From Pseudobutyrivibrio sp. (GTDB lineage Bacteria > Bacillota > Clostridia > Lachnospirales > Lachnospiraceae), in assembly GCF_017471675.1 (NCBI RefSeq), contig NZ_JAFUSK010000002.1, forward strand, positions 17,851 to 81,850: a DNA stretch of 64,000 nt, in the 5' to 3' direction. Below are positions 44,389-52,963 of this stretch, one piece after another. How positions within the stretch are numbered: the stretch's first letter is position 1; the number at the start of each line of letters is the position of its first letter. The notes beneath the pieces are model-generated. The model searched no databases, was not told the DNA's origin, and saw only the letters and a list, made by a program, of their open reading frames with translations. A program made the translations under genes and the position numbers.

Positions 44389-46497
44389 ATGGATGTAAGT
44401 CAATATTTGGATATCTTTATCGACGAGACAAGCGGTCATATTCAGAGCCTTTCCGACAACATTATGGAGCTTGAGAAAGAGCCTGAAAATAAGGATGTTG
44501 TAAATGAAATCTTCCGTGCAGCTCACTCTTTAAAGGGTATGGCTGGTACTATGGGATTCAAACGAATGCAGCATCTTACACACGATATGGAAAACGTTTT
44601 CCAGGAAGTTAGAAACGATAACGTCAAGGTTAATTCTAACCTTATTGATATTCTGTTTAAGTGTCTTGATGCTATCGAGGGCTACCTTGATACAGTTAAA
44701 GCTACTTCTAATGAGGGTGAGGAAGAAAACGAAGCATTGATTAAGCTTCTTAACGATTATCTTGCTCAGGCAGAAGGAGGCGAAGCTCCTGCTGATTCGG
44801 CACCTGCAGAGGCTGCATCTGGCTCTGATGGTGGATCAGGTGAAGCTGCAGCTGATGATGGAGCAGATGGTCCTCTTTACAAGAAGATGAAGCTTGAGCC
44901 GGATCTTGTGGAAAAGCTTAAGGGTGAGAAGCAGCTATATGGTTTTACAATTCATATTAACAAGGAATGCTTGCTTAAGGCAGCCAGAGCTTTCCTTGTA
45001 TTTAAAGCTGTAGAGGACTTTGGTCAGATTATGGCCTTTGATCCAAGCTCATCTGATATTGAAGATGAGAAGTTCGAATTTGATTTTTCATTTATTCTTT
45101 CAACTGAATCAGAGCTAGATCCTATACTTGAAGCAGTTAAGGCTGTTTCAGAGATAGAATCAGTTGAGGCAGACAAGGTTACTCCTGAAATGTACGAGAA
45201 GAAAGAGGAGGAAGCAGCTCCAGAGCCAGCCCCTGCACCAGAGGCAGCAGCTCCTGCAGCTCCAGCCCCTGCGCCAGCAGCAAAGCCAGCAGCATCTACT
45301 GCAAAATCCGCTGGCGGAAAGAATCAGCCTGCTAATAAGCCTGTTACATCACGTACAATCCGTGTTGATATTGAAAAGCTTGATGCATTAATGAATCAGG
45401 TTTCCGAGCTTATTATTGCAAAGAACTCATTGGCATCACAGTCCAATAGCTCTGGTGAGATTGATGGACAGACCTTACATGAGAATATTGAATACCTTGA
45501 GCGTATTACCACAAATCTTCACGAATCAGTTATGAAGGTTCGAATGGTTCCTATTGAATCAGTAGTTGCAAAGTTCCCTCGAATGATTCGTGACCTTGAC
45601 CGTAAGCTTAACAAGCCAATGGAACTTGTTATGACTGGTGAAGATACAGAGCTTGATAGAACTGTTGTAGATCAGCTTGGTGACCCACTTCAGCATTTGC
45701 TTAGAAACTCTGCTGACCATGGTATCGAATCTCCTGAAGACAGAAAAGCTGCAGGAAAGCCTGAAAAGGGTACTATTTTCCTTAACGCTTTCCAGGAAGG
45801 CAATAACGTTATCATCGAAGTTGGTGATGACGGTGCCGGTATTAATACAGACAAGGTTCGTGATAAGGCTGTGGAGAGAGGCCTTGTTACACCTGAAGAG
45901 GCAGAAAATCTTACACAGAAAGAAATAATCGACTTCCTGTTTATGCCATCCTTCTCAATGGCTAAGCAGATTACAGATATCTCTGGTCGAGGCGTTGGTC
46001 TTGATGTAGTTAAAAGTAATATTGAGGCACTTGGTGGTGACGTATCAGTTAAGTCTGTTATGGGCGAAGGTTCTACCTTTACAGTACGACTTCCACTTAC
46101 ACTTGCTATTATTCAGGCTCTCATGGTTGAGATTAGAGATGAAAAATATGCAATTGCCTTAGCTTCAATTATGAACATTGAAAATATTCCAGTATCTGAT
46201 ATCAAGTATGTTGAATCTAAAGAGGTTATCCATCTTAGAGGACAGGTTATTCCTCTTATTCACCTTGATAAGATTCTTGATTTCGAGCCAAAGGAAAGCG
46301 AAGAAGATACAATGACAGTTGTTATTTGTAAGAAGGGTGATACATTAGGCGGTATTATCGTAGATAATCTTATTGGACAGCTCGAAATCGTTATTAAGTC
46401 ACTTGGTAAGCTTGACAATAACAAGCTCATTAGCGGTGCTACAATCCTTGGTGATGGCGAAATCGCTATGATTCTTGATGTCAATGCTGTTATTTAA
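44389..46497 (+). CDS. cheA: Chemotaxis histidine kinase CheA
   Basis: 702 residues from ATG 44389, with GGAGG 8 nt upstream. Domains in order: P1 Hpt with phospho-His in AAHSLKGMAGTMGF (about residue 48); an acidic linker; P2 (LYGFTIHINKECLLKAARAFLVFKAVEDFG); an Ala/Pro-rich linker; the P3 dimerisation helices (LMNQVSELIIAKNSLAS); the P4 kinase with N box LRNSADHGIE, G1 VGDDGAGIN and G2 DISGRGVGLDVV; and the P5 CheW-like domain. It phosphorylates CheY and CheB. Confidence 0.97.
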   Translation: MDVSQYLDIFIDETSGHIQSLSDNIMELEKEPENKDVVNEIFRAAHSLKGMAGTMGFKRMQHLTHDMENVFQEVRNDNVKVNSNLIDILFKCLDAIEGYLDTVKATSNEGEEENEALIKLLNDYLAQAEGGEAPADSAPAEAASGSDGGSGEAAADDGADGPLYKKMKLEPDLVEKLKGEKQLYGFTIHINKECLLKAARAFLVFKAVEDFGQIMAFDPSSSDIEDEKFEFDFSFILSTESELDPILEAVKAVSEIESVEADKVTPEMYEKKEEEAAPEPAPAPEAAAPAAPAPAPAAKPAASTAKSAGGKNQPANKPVTSRTIRVDIEKLDALMNQVSELIIAKNSLASQSNSSGEIDGQTLHENIEYLERITTNLHESVMKVRMVPIESVVAKFPRMIRDLDRKLNKPMELVMTGEDTELDRTVVDQLGDPLQHLLRNSADHGIESPEDRKAAGKPEKGTIFLNAFQEGNNVIIEVGDDGAGINTDKVRDKAVERGLVTPEEAENLTQKEIIDFLFMPSFSMAKQITDISGRGVGLDVVKSNIEALGGDVSVKSVMGEGSTFTVRLPLTLAIIQALMVEIRDEKYAIALASIMNIENIPVSDIKYVESKEVIHLRGQVIPLIHLDKILDFEPKESEEDTMTVVICKKGDTLGGIIVDNLIGQLEIVIKSLGKLDNNKLISGATILGDGEIAMILDVNAVI

Positions 46498-46511
46498 TAG
46501 GAGGTGAGACC

Positions 46512-46979
46512 ATGTCAGATTTGGCTATGTATGATGTAGTTGAGAAAGAGAAAAAGCAATACATTGTAGTAAAGATTGGTGACGAACATTATGGTATCGA
46601 CATTTCCTATATTGATAACATTGTTCGTATGAGTAAAATCACAAGAGTTCCAAAGGCTCCATCATATTACAGGGGTGTTATTAATCTTCGTGGTGAGGTA
46701 GTTCCTGTAATGAGCCTAAGGCGCAGAATGGATCTTGATGATGATGAATTTACAGATGCATCTCGTATTATAATCCTTAAGCTTGATAGCGGTGGATTAA
46801 TGGGTGTTATTGTTGATGAGGTTAAAGAGGTTCTTTCATTATCAGAGGATGATATCGAAGCACCATCATCTACACTTAAGAGCAAAAACTCATTTATTAA
46901 CGGTGTAGGAAAAAATGGGGACGAGTTAATTTCTATCTTTGAAATCAGCTCAATTATTGGAGAAAATGATGCTTCTTAA
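46512..46979 (+). CDS. cheW: Chemotaxis coupling protein CheW
   Basis: 155 residues, one CheW domain (QYIVVKIGDEHYGIDISYIDNIVRMSKITRVPKAPSYYRGVINLRGEVVPVMSLRRRM). It connects receptors to CheA. SD AGGAGG, 14 bp after cheA. The conserved receptor-contact segment INLRGEVVPV is intact. Confidence 0.97.
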   Translation: MSDLAMYDVVEKEKKQYIVVKIGDEHYGIDISYIDNIVRMSKITRVPKAPSYYRGVINLRGEVVPVMSLRRRMDLDDDEFTDASRIIILKLDSGGLMGVIVDEVKEVLSLSEDDIEAPSSTLKSKNSFINGVGKNGDELISIFEISSIIGENDAS

Positions 46980-46991
46980 TGGGAGGTTTTT

Positions 46992-47606
46992 ATGCTCACA
47001 CTTGATGAAGTTAATGAGAAATATTTTGATGTCCTCAAGGAAATAGGTAATATTGGCGCTGGCAACGCAACAACTGCCATCGCCAATATGCTTGGCCTTA
47101 GAATTGATATGAGCGTTCCAGAGGTAGCATTTTTACCTGTTGAGAAATTAGGTTCAGCAATTGGTTCAGAAGAAGAAATAATTGTTGGTATATTACTTGG
47201 AGTTGAAGAGGACATTGATGGCTCAATGATGTTTTTGATGGATATGGCCAGCGCCCATCATATTGTAAATAAGCTTATGATGCGCGATGATTCATACAAC
47301 GAGCCATTTGATGAAATGGATTTATCTGCAATTAAAGAAGTAGGTAATATTATTGCAGGCTCTTACTTGTCCGCACTGTCTGGACTTACAAATCTTACAA
47401 TTGTTCCATCGGTACCATTTGTTGCAGTAGATATGGCAGCTGCCATTTTATCCGTTCCTGCTGTACAGTTTGGTATTTTTGGTGACAATGCACTTATGAT
47501 TAACACAGATTTTTCTGATGACTTAGGAATAAAGGGGCATTTTATTCTAATGCCAGAGGAAGACTCTTATGCAAAAATATTAACGGCACTTGGTGTACCA
47601 ATATAA
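46992..47606 (+). CDS. cheC: CheY-P phosphatase CheC
   Basis: 204 residues with two phosphatase signatures, KEIGNIGAGNATTAIANML (about residue 14) and KEVGNIIAGSYLSALSGL (about 117); each has the Glu and Asn needed for CheY-P hydrolysis. CheC works with CheD in the adaptation system known from Bacillus. Its coexistence with FliY gives two CheY-P phosphatases in this cluster. Confidence 0.96.
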   Translation: MLTLDEVNEKYFDVLKEIGNIGAGNATTAIANMLGLRIDMSVPEVAFLPVEKLGSAIGSEEEIIVGILLGVEEDIDGSMMFLMDMASAHHIVNKLMMRDDSYNEPFDEMDLSAIKEVGNIIAGSYLSALSGLTNLTIVPSVPFVAVDMAAAILSVPAVQFGIFGDNALMINTDFSDDLGIKGHFILMPEEDSYAKILTALGVPI

Positions 47607-47617
47607 GGAGTGGTAAT

Positions 47618-48106
47618 ATGGGGCAGATGATTAAAGTCGATATGGCCGACCTGAAGATATGCAAAGCTCCAGATAACCTGACTACTATTGGTCTGGGGTC
47701 GTGTATCGGAATTGCTATTTATGATCCATCTACAAAAATTACAGGGCTTGCACATATAATGCTTCCTGACAGTACATCTATAAGGAACAATTCCAATATT
47801 GCTAAATTTGCAGATACTGGCATTCAAAAGCTTTATGATGACATGCTTAAAGCCGGGGCAAATAAAGCAAGACTTGTTGCAAAGATTGCTGGAGGGGCTA
47901 AGATGTTTGAAATGCCTGGAGCTAATGCAGCCGGAATCAATGTTGGAGAAAGGAATGCAGAGGCTTCTAGAGCAAAGCTAAAGCAACTGGGAGTAAAGCT
48001 TGTAGCTGAGGATTGTGGATTAAATTATGGTAGAACTGTAGAAATATACAGCGAAACTGGTCAATACTATATAAAAGCAGTTGGCAAAGAGCTAAAGATT
48101 ATTTAA
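47618..48106 (+). CDS. cheD: Chemoreceptor glutamine deamidase CheD
   Basis: 162 residues. Catalytic Cys in TTIGLGSCIGIAIYD (about residue 29), His in GLAHIMLPDS (about 46), and Thr expected nearby. It deamidates receptor glutamines and is recruited by CheC. Starts 11 bp after cheC with SD AAGGAG. Confidence 0.96.
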   Translation: MGQMIKVDMADLKICKAPDNLTTIGLGSCIGIAIYDPSTKITGLAHIMLPDSTSIRNNSNIAKFADTGIQKLYDDMLKAGANKARLVAKIAGGAKMFEMPGANAAGINVGERNAEASRAKLKQLGVKLVAEDCGLNYGRTVEIYSETGQYYIKAVGKELKII

Positions 48107-48133
48107 AATATATATTAGTAGTTGGAGGATGTA

Positions 48134-48439
48134 ATGAAAACTAAGCCTATACCTATAATTATTACACTTGCTGCCGCTTTAATATCATGTGTAATTTCTA
48201 TAGTAGAGCATGTAGATTTTTCTGTTTTTGTCAGCCGATTACTTGTGGTGGTTCTTGTGTTTCTTACGATGGGAACTATCATAAAAATGATTTTGGATTA
48301 TTCCTTTAGAACATTAGAACCAACTGTTTCAATTGATGAACAGATGGATGCAATTATGCCTGATGAACCTGGTGAGGAAATGCCACAGGAGGATGTTGCA
48401 ACCACAGAAGAAAATCCGAGTGAATCTGAGGAAGGTTAA
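48134..48439 (+). CDS. Small two-helix membrane protein of the flagellar operon
   Basis: 101 residues from ATG 48134 (TTGGAGG 5 nt upstream; the in-frame TTG at 48122 is part of that site). Two hydrophobic segments (PIPIIITLAAALISCVISIV and VFVSRLLVVVLVFLTMGTII) are followed by an acidic cytosolic or exposed tail rich in Glu and Pro. I do not recognise a named family. Its place between cheD and the sigma factor is conserved-looking flagellar context; in Bacillus the equivalent position holds no clear counterpart. Confidence 0.75.
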   Translation: MKTKPIPIIITLAAALISCVISIVEHVDFSVFVSRLLVVVLVFLTMGTIIKMILDYSFRTLEPTVSIDEQMDAIMPDEPGEEMPQEDVATTEENPSESEEG

Positions 48440-48473
48440 AATAATAAGATTACTCGTATTGAAGGGGGCATAA

Positions 48474-49241
48474 ATGAAAGCAGGTGACAGAGAAAAGCTC
48501 TGGGATAAGTATAAGGTTAATCCATCCCAGGAGCTTAGAGAGCAATTAATACTTGAATATGCGCCACTTGTGAAAATTGTTGCAGGTCGTCTTTGCATGT
48601 ATTTAGGTAATACAGTAGAGTACGAGGATTTATGCAGCTATGGCATCTTTGGCCTTATTGATGCGATTGACAAGTTTGATTTGGCAAAGGATGTCAAATT
48701 TGAAACCTATGCAAGTCTTCGCATTAGAGGTTCTATTTTAGACCAGATCCGTAAAATGGATTGGATTCCTAGAACCATCAGACAGCGCCAAAGGATGATT
48801 GATGACGCTATAAAAACAATCGAGGCTAGAACAGGGCATAGTGCATCAGATGAGGAAATAGCTGCAGAGCTTAATATTTCTTCTGATGAATTTTTAAAAT
48901 GGCAATCTCAGCTTAATGTTACTAATGTAGTATCATTAAATGAGTTTGTGGAGTCTGGCAACGAGCCTGTTATGGAGGCTGAACATAATTCACATTTTAT
49001 TCAGCCAGAGGATAACATGTCAAAGCAGGAGCTTTCAGAAAAGCTAAAGGAGGCTTTAGATAAGTTAACAGAAAAGGAAAAACAGGTTATTCTTCTTTAT
49101 TATTATGAAGAATTAACCTTAAAGGAGATTAGTGCAGCTTTGGAGGTTTCAGAATCCAGAGTATCACAGCTCCACACCAAGGCGCTTCAGAAGATGCGAG
49201 GAATACTTGGTGAATATATGGGAATTCTAACAAACAAATAA
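48474..49241 (+). CDS. fliA: Flagellar sigma factor SigD/FliA
   Basis: 255 residues. Region 2 is YEDLCSYGIFGLIDAIDKFDLAKDVKFETYASLRIRGSILDQIRKMDWIPR, the sigma-28 hallmark. Region 3 contains ARTGHSASDEEIAAELNIS. Region 4 is TEKEKQVILLYYYEELTLKEISAALEVSESRVSQLHTKAL. It directs RNA polymerase to late flagellar genes such as flagellin. I found no FlgM anti-sigma gene in the window. SD GAAGGGGG. Confidence 0.97.
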   Translation: MKAGDREKLWDKYKVNPSQELREQLILEYAPLVKIVAGRLCMYLGNTVEYEDLCSYGIFGLIDAIDKFDLAKDVKFETYASLRIRGSILDQIRKMDWIPRTIRQRQRMIDDAIKTIEARTGHSASDEEIAAELNISSDEFLKWQSQLNVTNVVSLNEFVESGNEPVMEAEHNSHFIQPEDNMSKQELSEKLKEALDKLTEKEKQVILLYYYEELTLKEISAALEVSESRVSQLHTKALQKMRGILGEYMGILTNK

Positions 49242-49284
49242 TGGTTCTTTAATTGTATGGTATTCCAAATAGGGAGGGAATGTT

Positions 49285-49611
49285 ATGTCAATTAGTCCAA
49301 TTAATTTCAATGGAATGATTCAAAACACCAACGAAATTAGTCACACTAAAGCTAATGAAGACCAAAAGCCATTACTTCAACAGGCAGCTTTAACCGATAC
49401 CGTTGAAAAGCAACAGGAACAGCTTTCACATCAAGTGAATGACACCAAAAGCTCCAAACGTACGGAGGATAGCTACGATAGGGAAGGTAATGGCAAGGGT
49501 TACGAAGGTAACAAAAAACGCAAACCTCCTAAAGTAAAAGAAGGACAGAATTTAGAAGGGGACGGCACAGTAACAGAAAAGCCAAAGCCTTCATTTGACA
49601 TGAGAGTTTAA
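49285..49611 (+). CDS. Small hydrophilic protein downstream of sigD
   Basis: 108 residues, no membrane segment. Only the N-terminus MSISPINFNGMIQNTNEISHTKANEDQKPL looks conserved; the rest is lysine-, glutamate- and glycine-rich and probably disordered, ending SFDMRV. I recall similar-looking N-termini in proteins at this place in other Lachnospiraceae flagellar clusters, but no function. The N-terminus resembles early-exported flagellar proteins in style, so a secreted or chaperone role is possible but speculative. SD AGGGAGG. Confidence 0.7.
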   Translation: MSISPINFNGMIQNTNEISHTKANEDQKPLLQQAALTDTVEKQQEQLSHQVNDTKSSKRTEDSYDREGNGKGYEGNKKRKPPKVKEGQNLEGDGTVTEKPKPSFDMRV

Positions 49612-49624
49612 AAGGGGGACTAAA

Positions 49625-50356
49625 ATGACTGTACTAGAAATTGTACTCCTAATCATTGGGTTAGCCTTTTGCATTGGGAGTTTTTTTGTGTCTGAAAAGT
49701 TATCATCAAAGGACAGGGAAAATCTTCAAAAGCTTACAAAGGACCAGATTCAGGAAATAATCAAGGATAAAATGGCTGATGCTAATGTAGAGCTTGAGGA
49801 CAAGCTATCTGCTACAATAGATGAGGCTATGGAGGAAATTGATAGAAAGACGGATAAAGAAACTACAGACAAAATCATGGAGATATCTGAGTATTCAGAT
49901 ACTGTACTTGAATCTGTAGACAAGTCTCACAAAGAAGTTACATTTATGTATTCCATGCTTAATGAAAAGCAACAGGATACCTTAGATATGACAAAAAAAC
50001 TTTCAGAGCTAGAGGATACTTTAGTAGCCCTTGATGCGTCTATTGCTAAAAAGCTTGATTTACTTAGAGATAGAGAAATAGAAATCGAAGAAAAGAAAAA
50101 AGAGCTTGATAAGGCAAGAGAAGAGGCAGATAAGCCATTTGTTTCACTTACTGAAAGCATGGAAAAGCCAGCTTCCTTTACAGAGGCGTTAGCAGAAAAG
50201 TTTGCAGATGAAAGTCCAAATGTAAAACAAAATGGTAACATGGAAATTCTTACTCTTCATGATGAGGGATTATCCGAGGTGGAAATCGCCAAAAAGCTTG
50301 GAAGAGGCTTGGGAGAAGTTAAATTTGTACTTGGTCTTTATCAGGAGGGGAGATAA
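49625..50356 (+). CDS. DUF6115-type membrane-anchored coiled-coil protein
   Basis: 243 residues. An N-terminal membrane helix (VLEIVLLIIGLAFCIGSFFVSEKL) is followed by ~150 residues of charged coiled coil. The C-terminus DEGLSEVEIAKKLGRGLGEVKFVLGLY reads like a small helix-turn-helix and is the part shared by DUF6115 proteins. Such proteins occur after sigD in many Firmicutes, near the Bacillus ylxL position. Function unknown. Overlaps the next gene by one base. Confidence 0.8.
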   Translation: MTVLEIVLLIIGLAFCIGSFFVSEKLSSKDRENLQKLTKDQIQEIIKDKMADANVELEDKLSATIDEAMEEIDRKTDKETTDKIMEISEYSDTVLESVDKSHKEVTFMYSMLNEKQQDTLDMTKKLSELEDTLVALDASIAKKLDLLRDREIEIEEKKKELDKAREEADKPFVSLTESMEKPASFTEALAEKFADESPNVKQNGNMEILTLHDEGLSEVEIAKKLGRGLGEVKFVLGLYQEGR

Positions 50357-50982
50357 TGAGACTGAAATATTATCTTAGAGGAATTGGAATAGGCATTATT
50401 TTTTCTACGCTACTTTTAACAATATGCTTGTATTTTGGCAAGGATAGTCTGGCAAAGGAGACAATTTCAGATGCTGAAATAATAAAAAGAGCTACAGAGC
50501 TTGGAATGGTTATGACTGATGAAGGTCTTGAAGAAAATATAGGAGAGGATATTCCTAAGGATTCATCCTTAGAATCTAAAGATGAATCTCTTACTGAATC
50601 TAATGAAAACATTATAGAAAAAACGGTTGATGAAGCTACTAACGAGTCATCAAAAGATTCTACTGAAATAGATAATAATATTTCCGTAGAGGAAAGCATT
50701 TCTATAGAAGAACAATCCACAGATGAAGTAACCAAAGAGGTTACATATGTGCCCTTTACAGTAAAAGGCGGGGAATCATCTGAAATGGTTTCTAAGAATC
50801 TAAAAAAAGCAGGTTTAATTGATTCTGTTGATGATTTTAATAAATATCTTAATAAGCTAAAAGTGGATCATCTGATTCAGGCCGGCACTTTTTATGTGCA
50901 AGATAATAGTTCATACGATGATTTAGTGGCTCTGCTTGTAAATAAGGATTCTAGAACCACTACGCCACCTAAACAGGACTAA
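50356..50982 (+). CDS. MltG-like protein with only the LysM-like domain
   Basis: 208 residues. One N-terminal membrane helix (GIGIGIIFSTLLLTICLYFG). A Glu/Ser/Asp-rich linker (residues ~50-130) leads to a domain similar to the LysM-like part of YceG/MltG (PFTVKGGESSEMVSKNLKKAGLIDSVDDFNKYL, then AGTFYVQDNSSYDDLVALLVNK). Full MltG is about 340 residues and has a catalytic glutamate domain after this; here the protein ends. It may bind peptidoglycan but cannot cut it. Last gene of the flagellar cluster; no clear terminator follows. Confidence 0.75.
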   Translation: MRLKYYLRGIGIGIIFSTLLLTICLYFGKDSLAKETISDAEIIKRATELGMVMTDEGLEENIGEDIPKDSSLESKDESLTESNENIIEKTVDEATNESSKDSTEIDNNISVEESISIEEQSTDEVTKEVTYVPFTVKGGESSEMVSKNLKKAGLIDSVDDFNKYLNKLKVDHLIQAGTFYVQDNSSYDDLVALLVNKDSRTTTPPKQD

Positions 50983-51019
50983 AATCTTGCTCATTGCAGT
51001 GAAAACAAAAATCTAAAGC

Positions 51020-51048
51020 TTGCAACAGCTTGAAATCTATGGTAAATT
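51020..51048 (+). promoter_or_regulatory. Sigma-A promoter for rpsB-tsf
   Basis: TTGCAA (51020-51025), exact 17-bp spacer, TAAATT (51043-51048). Transcription from about 51055 gives a ~105-nt leader. Confidence 0.6.
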
Positions 51049-51081
51049 ATAGAGGCTGTTGAAAATACACGCGTGAGGACT

Positions 51082-51126
51082 GACATTGGTTCCCAACCTA
51101 TCGTAGGCAGGGTTTTTGTCAGGAGG
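51082..51126 (+). promoter_or_regulatory. Structured rpsB leader (candidate S2 autoregulatory site)
   Basis: An outer stem CTGACA/TGTCAG encloses CCC/GGG and CCTA/TAGG steps capped by a TCG loop. It ends immediately before the SD-like AGGAGG at 51121. Ribosomal protein operons often have such feedback sites. This one is inferred from folding by eye only. Confidence 0.4.
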
Positions 51127-51160
51127 AATCATGCGGAAGAACAAACCAGGAGGTATTAAA

Positions 51161-51892
51161 ATGAGTGTTATTTCAATGAAGCAGTTACTTGAGGCAGGTG
51201 TTCATTTTGGACATCAGACACGTAGATGGAACCCTAAGATGGCTCCTTACATCTACACAGAGCGTAATGGTATCCACATTATCGACCTTCAGAAGTCTGT
51301 AGGTATGGTAGACGATGCTTACGATGTTATTTTCGATATCGCACAGCAGGGTGGTACTATCCTTTTTGTTGGTACAAAGAAGCAGGCTCAGGACGCTATC
51401 GCATCAGAGGCAGAGCGTTGCGGTATGTTCTATGTAAACGAGAGATGGCTCGGTGGTATGCTTACAAACTTTAAGACAGTTCAGACAAGAATTGCACGTC
51501 TTAAGGAAATCGAGAAGATGGAAGCAGACGGAACATTCGATCTTCTTCCTAAGAAGGAAGTTACAGGTCTTAAGAAGGAGCAGGAGAAGCTTACTAAGGT
51601 TCTCGGCGGTATCAAGGATATGAACAGAATCCCTGATGCAATCTTCGTTATCGATCCTAAGAAGGAGCACATCTGTATCCAGGAAGCACACGCACTTGGT
51701 ATTCCACTTGTAGGTGTTTGCGATACTAACTGTGATCCTGATGAGCTTGATTATGTAATCCCAGGTAACGATGATGCTATCCGTGCAGTTAAGCTTATCG
51801 TTGCAAAGATGGCAGATGCTGTTATCGAGGCAAAGCAGGGCGAAATGAATGAGGTAGCTGAGGAATCAGCAGAAGCAGTAGAGGAGGCATAA
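51161..51892 (+). CDS. rpsB: 30S ribosomal protein S2
   Basis: 243 residues from ATG 51161, with AGGAGG 7 nt upstream and the family N-terminus [27 protein letters not shown]. An in-frame ATG at 51131 also has AGGAGG before it (4 nt) and would add ten residues ([10 protein letters not shown]). Conserved segments include [24 protein letters not shown] and [21 protein letters not shown]. The C-terminal tail is acidic. First gene of the rpsB-tsf pair; codon use is that of a highly expressed gene. Confidence 0.97.
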   Translation: MSVISMKQLLEAGVHFGHQTRRWNPKMAPYIYTERNGIHIIDLQKSVGMVDDAYDVIFDIAQQGGTILFVGTKKQAQDAIASEAERCGMFYVNERWLGGMLTNFKTVQTRIARLKEIEKMEADGTFDLLPKKEVTGLKKEQEKLTKVLGGIKDMNRIPDAIFVIDPKKEHICIQEAHALGIPLVGVCDTNCDPDELDYVIPGNDDAIRAVKLIVAKMADAVIEAKQGEMNEVAEESAEAVEEA

Positions 51893-51896
51893 GAAT

Positions 51897-52826
51897 ATGG
51901 CAGCTATTACAGCAGCAATGGTAAAGGACCTTCGCGAGCAGTCTGGCGCAGGTATGATGGATTGTAAGAAGGCACTCGCTGAGTGCGATGGTGATATGGA
52001 TGCAGCTTTCGAGCTCCTTCGTAAGAATGGTGCAGCTAAGGCTGAAAAGAAGGCATCTCGTATCGCAGCAGAGGGTATCTGCAAGGTTGTAGTTGAAGGC
52101 AATACAGCAGTTGTTCTTGAGGTTAACTCAGAGACTGATTTCGTTGCTAAGAACGAAAAGTTCCAGACTTATGTAGAGAAGGTTGCTAACCAGATTCTTA
52201 AGTCTGATGTTAAGACAATTGATGAGTTATTAGCTCAGCCATGGGCAGAGGATTCATCAAAGACAGTTAACGATGTTCATGTAGAGATGGTTGCTACAAT
52301 CGGCGAGAAGCTTTCTCTTCGTCGTTTTGAGAAGGTTACAGCTGATGGTTTCGTAGTATCATACACACATGGTGGCGGACGTATCGGCGTTATCGTTAAC
52401 ATGGCTGGCGCTGAGAGCGATGCAGCTAAGGAAGCAGCTACAAACATTGCTATGCAGATTGCAGCTCTTAATCCTAAGTATGTATCTCGTGATGAGGTTT
52501 CAGCAGAGTATATCGCTCACGAGAAGGAAATCCTTCTTGCTCAGATTATGAACGATCCTAAGGAGTCACAGAAGCCTGAGAAGGTTATCAATGGCATGAT
52601 TGAAGGTCGTGTATCTAAGGAGCTTAAGGAAATCTGCTTACTTGATCAGGTATACGTTAAGGCAGAGGACGGAAAGCAGACTGTTGCTAAGTACTTAGAG
52701 CAGGTATCTAAGGAGACAGGTTCTGAGCTTACAGTTAAGAATTTTGTTCGTTTTGAGACTGGTGAAGGTCTTGAGAAGAAGAATGAAGACTTCGCAGCAG
52801 AGGTTGCAGCTCAGATGAACGCTTAA
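51897..52826 (+). CDS. tsf: Elongation factor Ts
   Basis: 309 residues. N-terminal UBA-type helix pair with LREQSGAGMMDCKKALAECDGDMDAAFELLRKNG (EF-Tu binding), then the core with EVNSETDFVAKNEKFQ and VSYTHGGGRIGVIVNM. It exchanges GDP for GTP on EF-Tu. Starts 4 bp after rpsB with GAGGAGG and is ended by a strong terminator. Confidence 0.98.
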   Translation: MAAITAAMVKDLREQSGAGMMDCKKALAECDGDMDAAFELLRKNGAAKAEKKASRIAAEGICKVVVEGNTAVVLEVNSETDFVAKNEKFQTYVEKVANQILKSDVKTIDELLAQPWAEDSSKTVNDVHVEMVATIGEKLSLRRFEKVTADGFVVSYTHGGGRIGVIVNMAGAESDAAKEAATNIAMQIAALNPKYVSRDEVSAEYIAHEKEILLAQIMNDPKESQKPEKVINGMIEGRVSKELKEICLLDQVYVKAEDGKQTVAKYLEQVSKETGSELTVKNFVRFETGEGLEKKNEDFAAEVAAQMNA

Positions 52827-52862
52827 TAGCTTTATCTGATGATTTGCCAATAAGTATTTTCA

Positions 52863-52898
52863 TAAAGAGTCCACATTTTGTGGACTCTTTATTTTTTT
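52863..52898 (+). terminator. Intrinsic terminator after tsf
   Basis: TAAAGAGTCCAC and its perfect complement GTGGACTCTTTA flank an ATTTT loop and are followed by TTTTTTT. Confidence 0.93.
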
Positions 52899-52963
52899 AC
52901 CTTTATATTGTATTTGCGTTGTGCTAAAATGATAAATGAAATTTTATAAGGGGAGGAAGTGCT

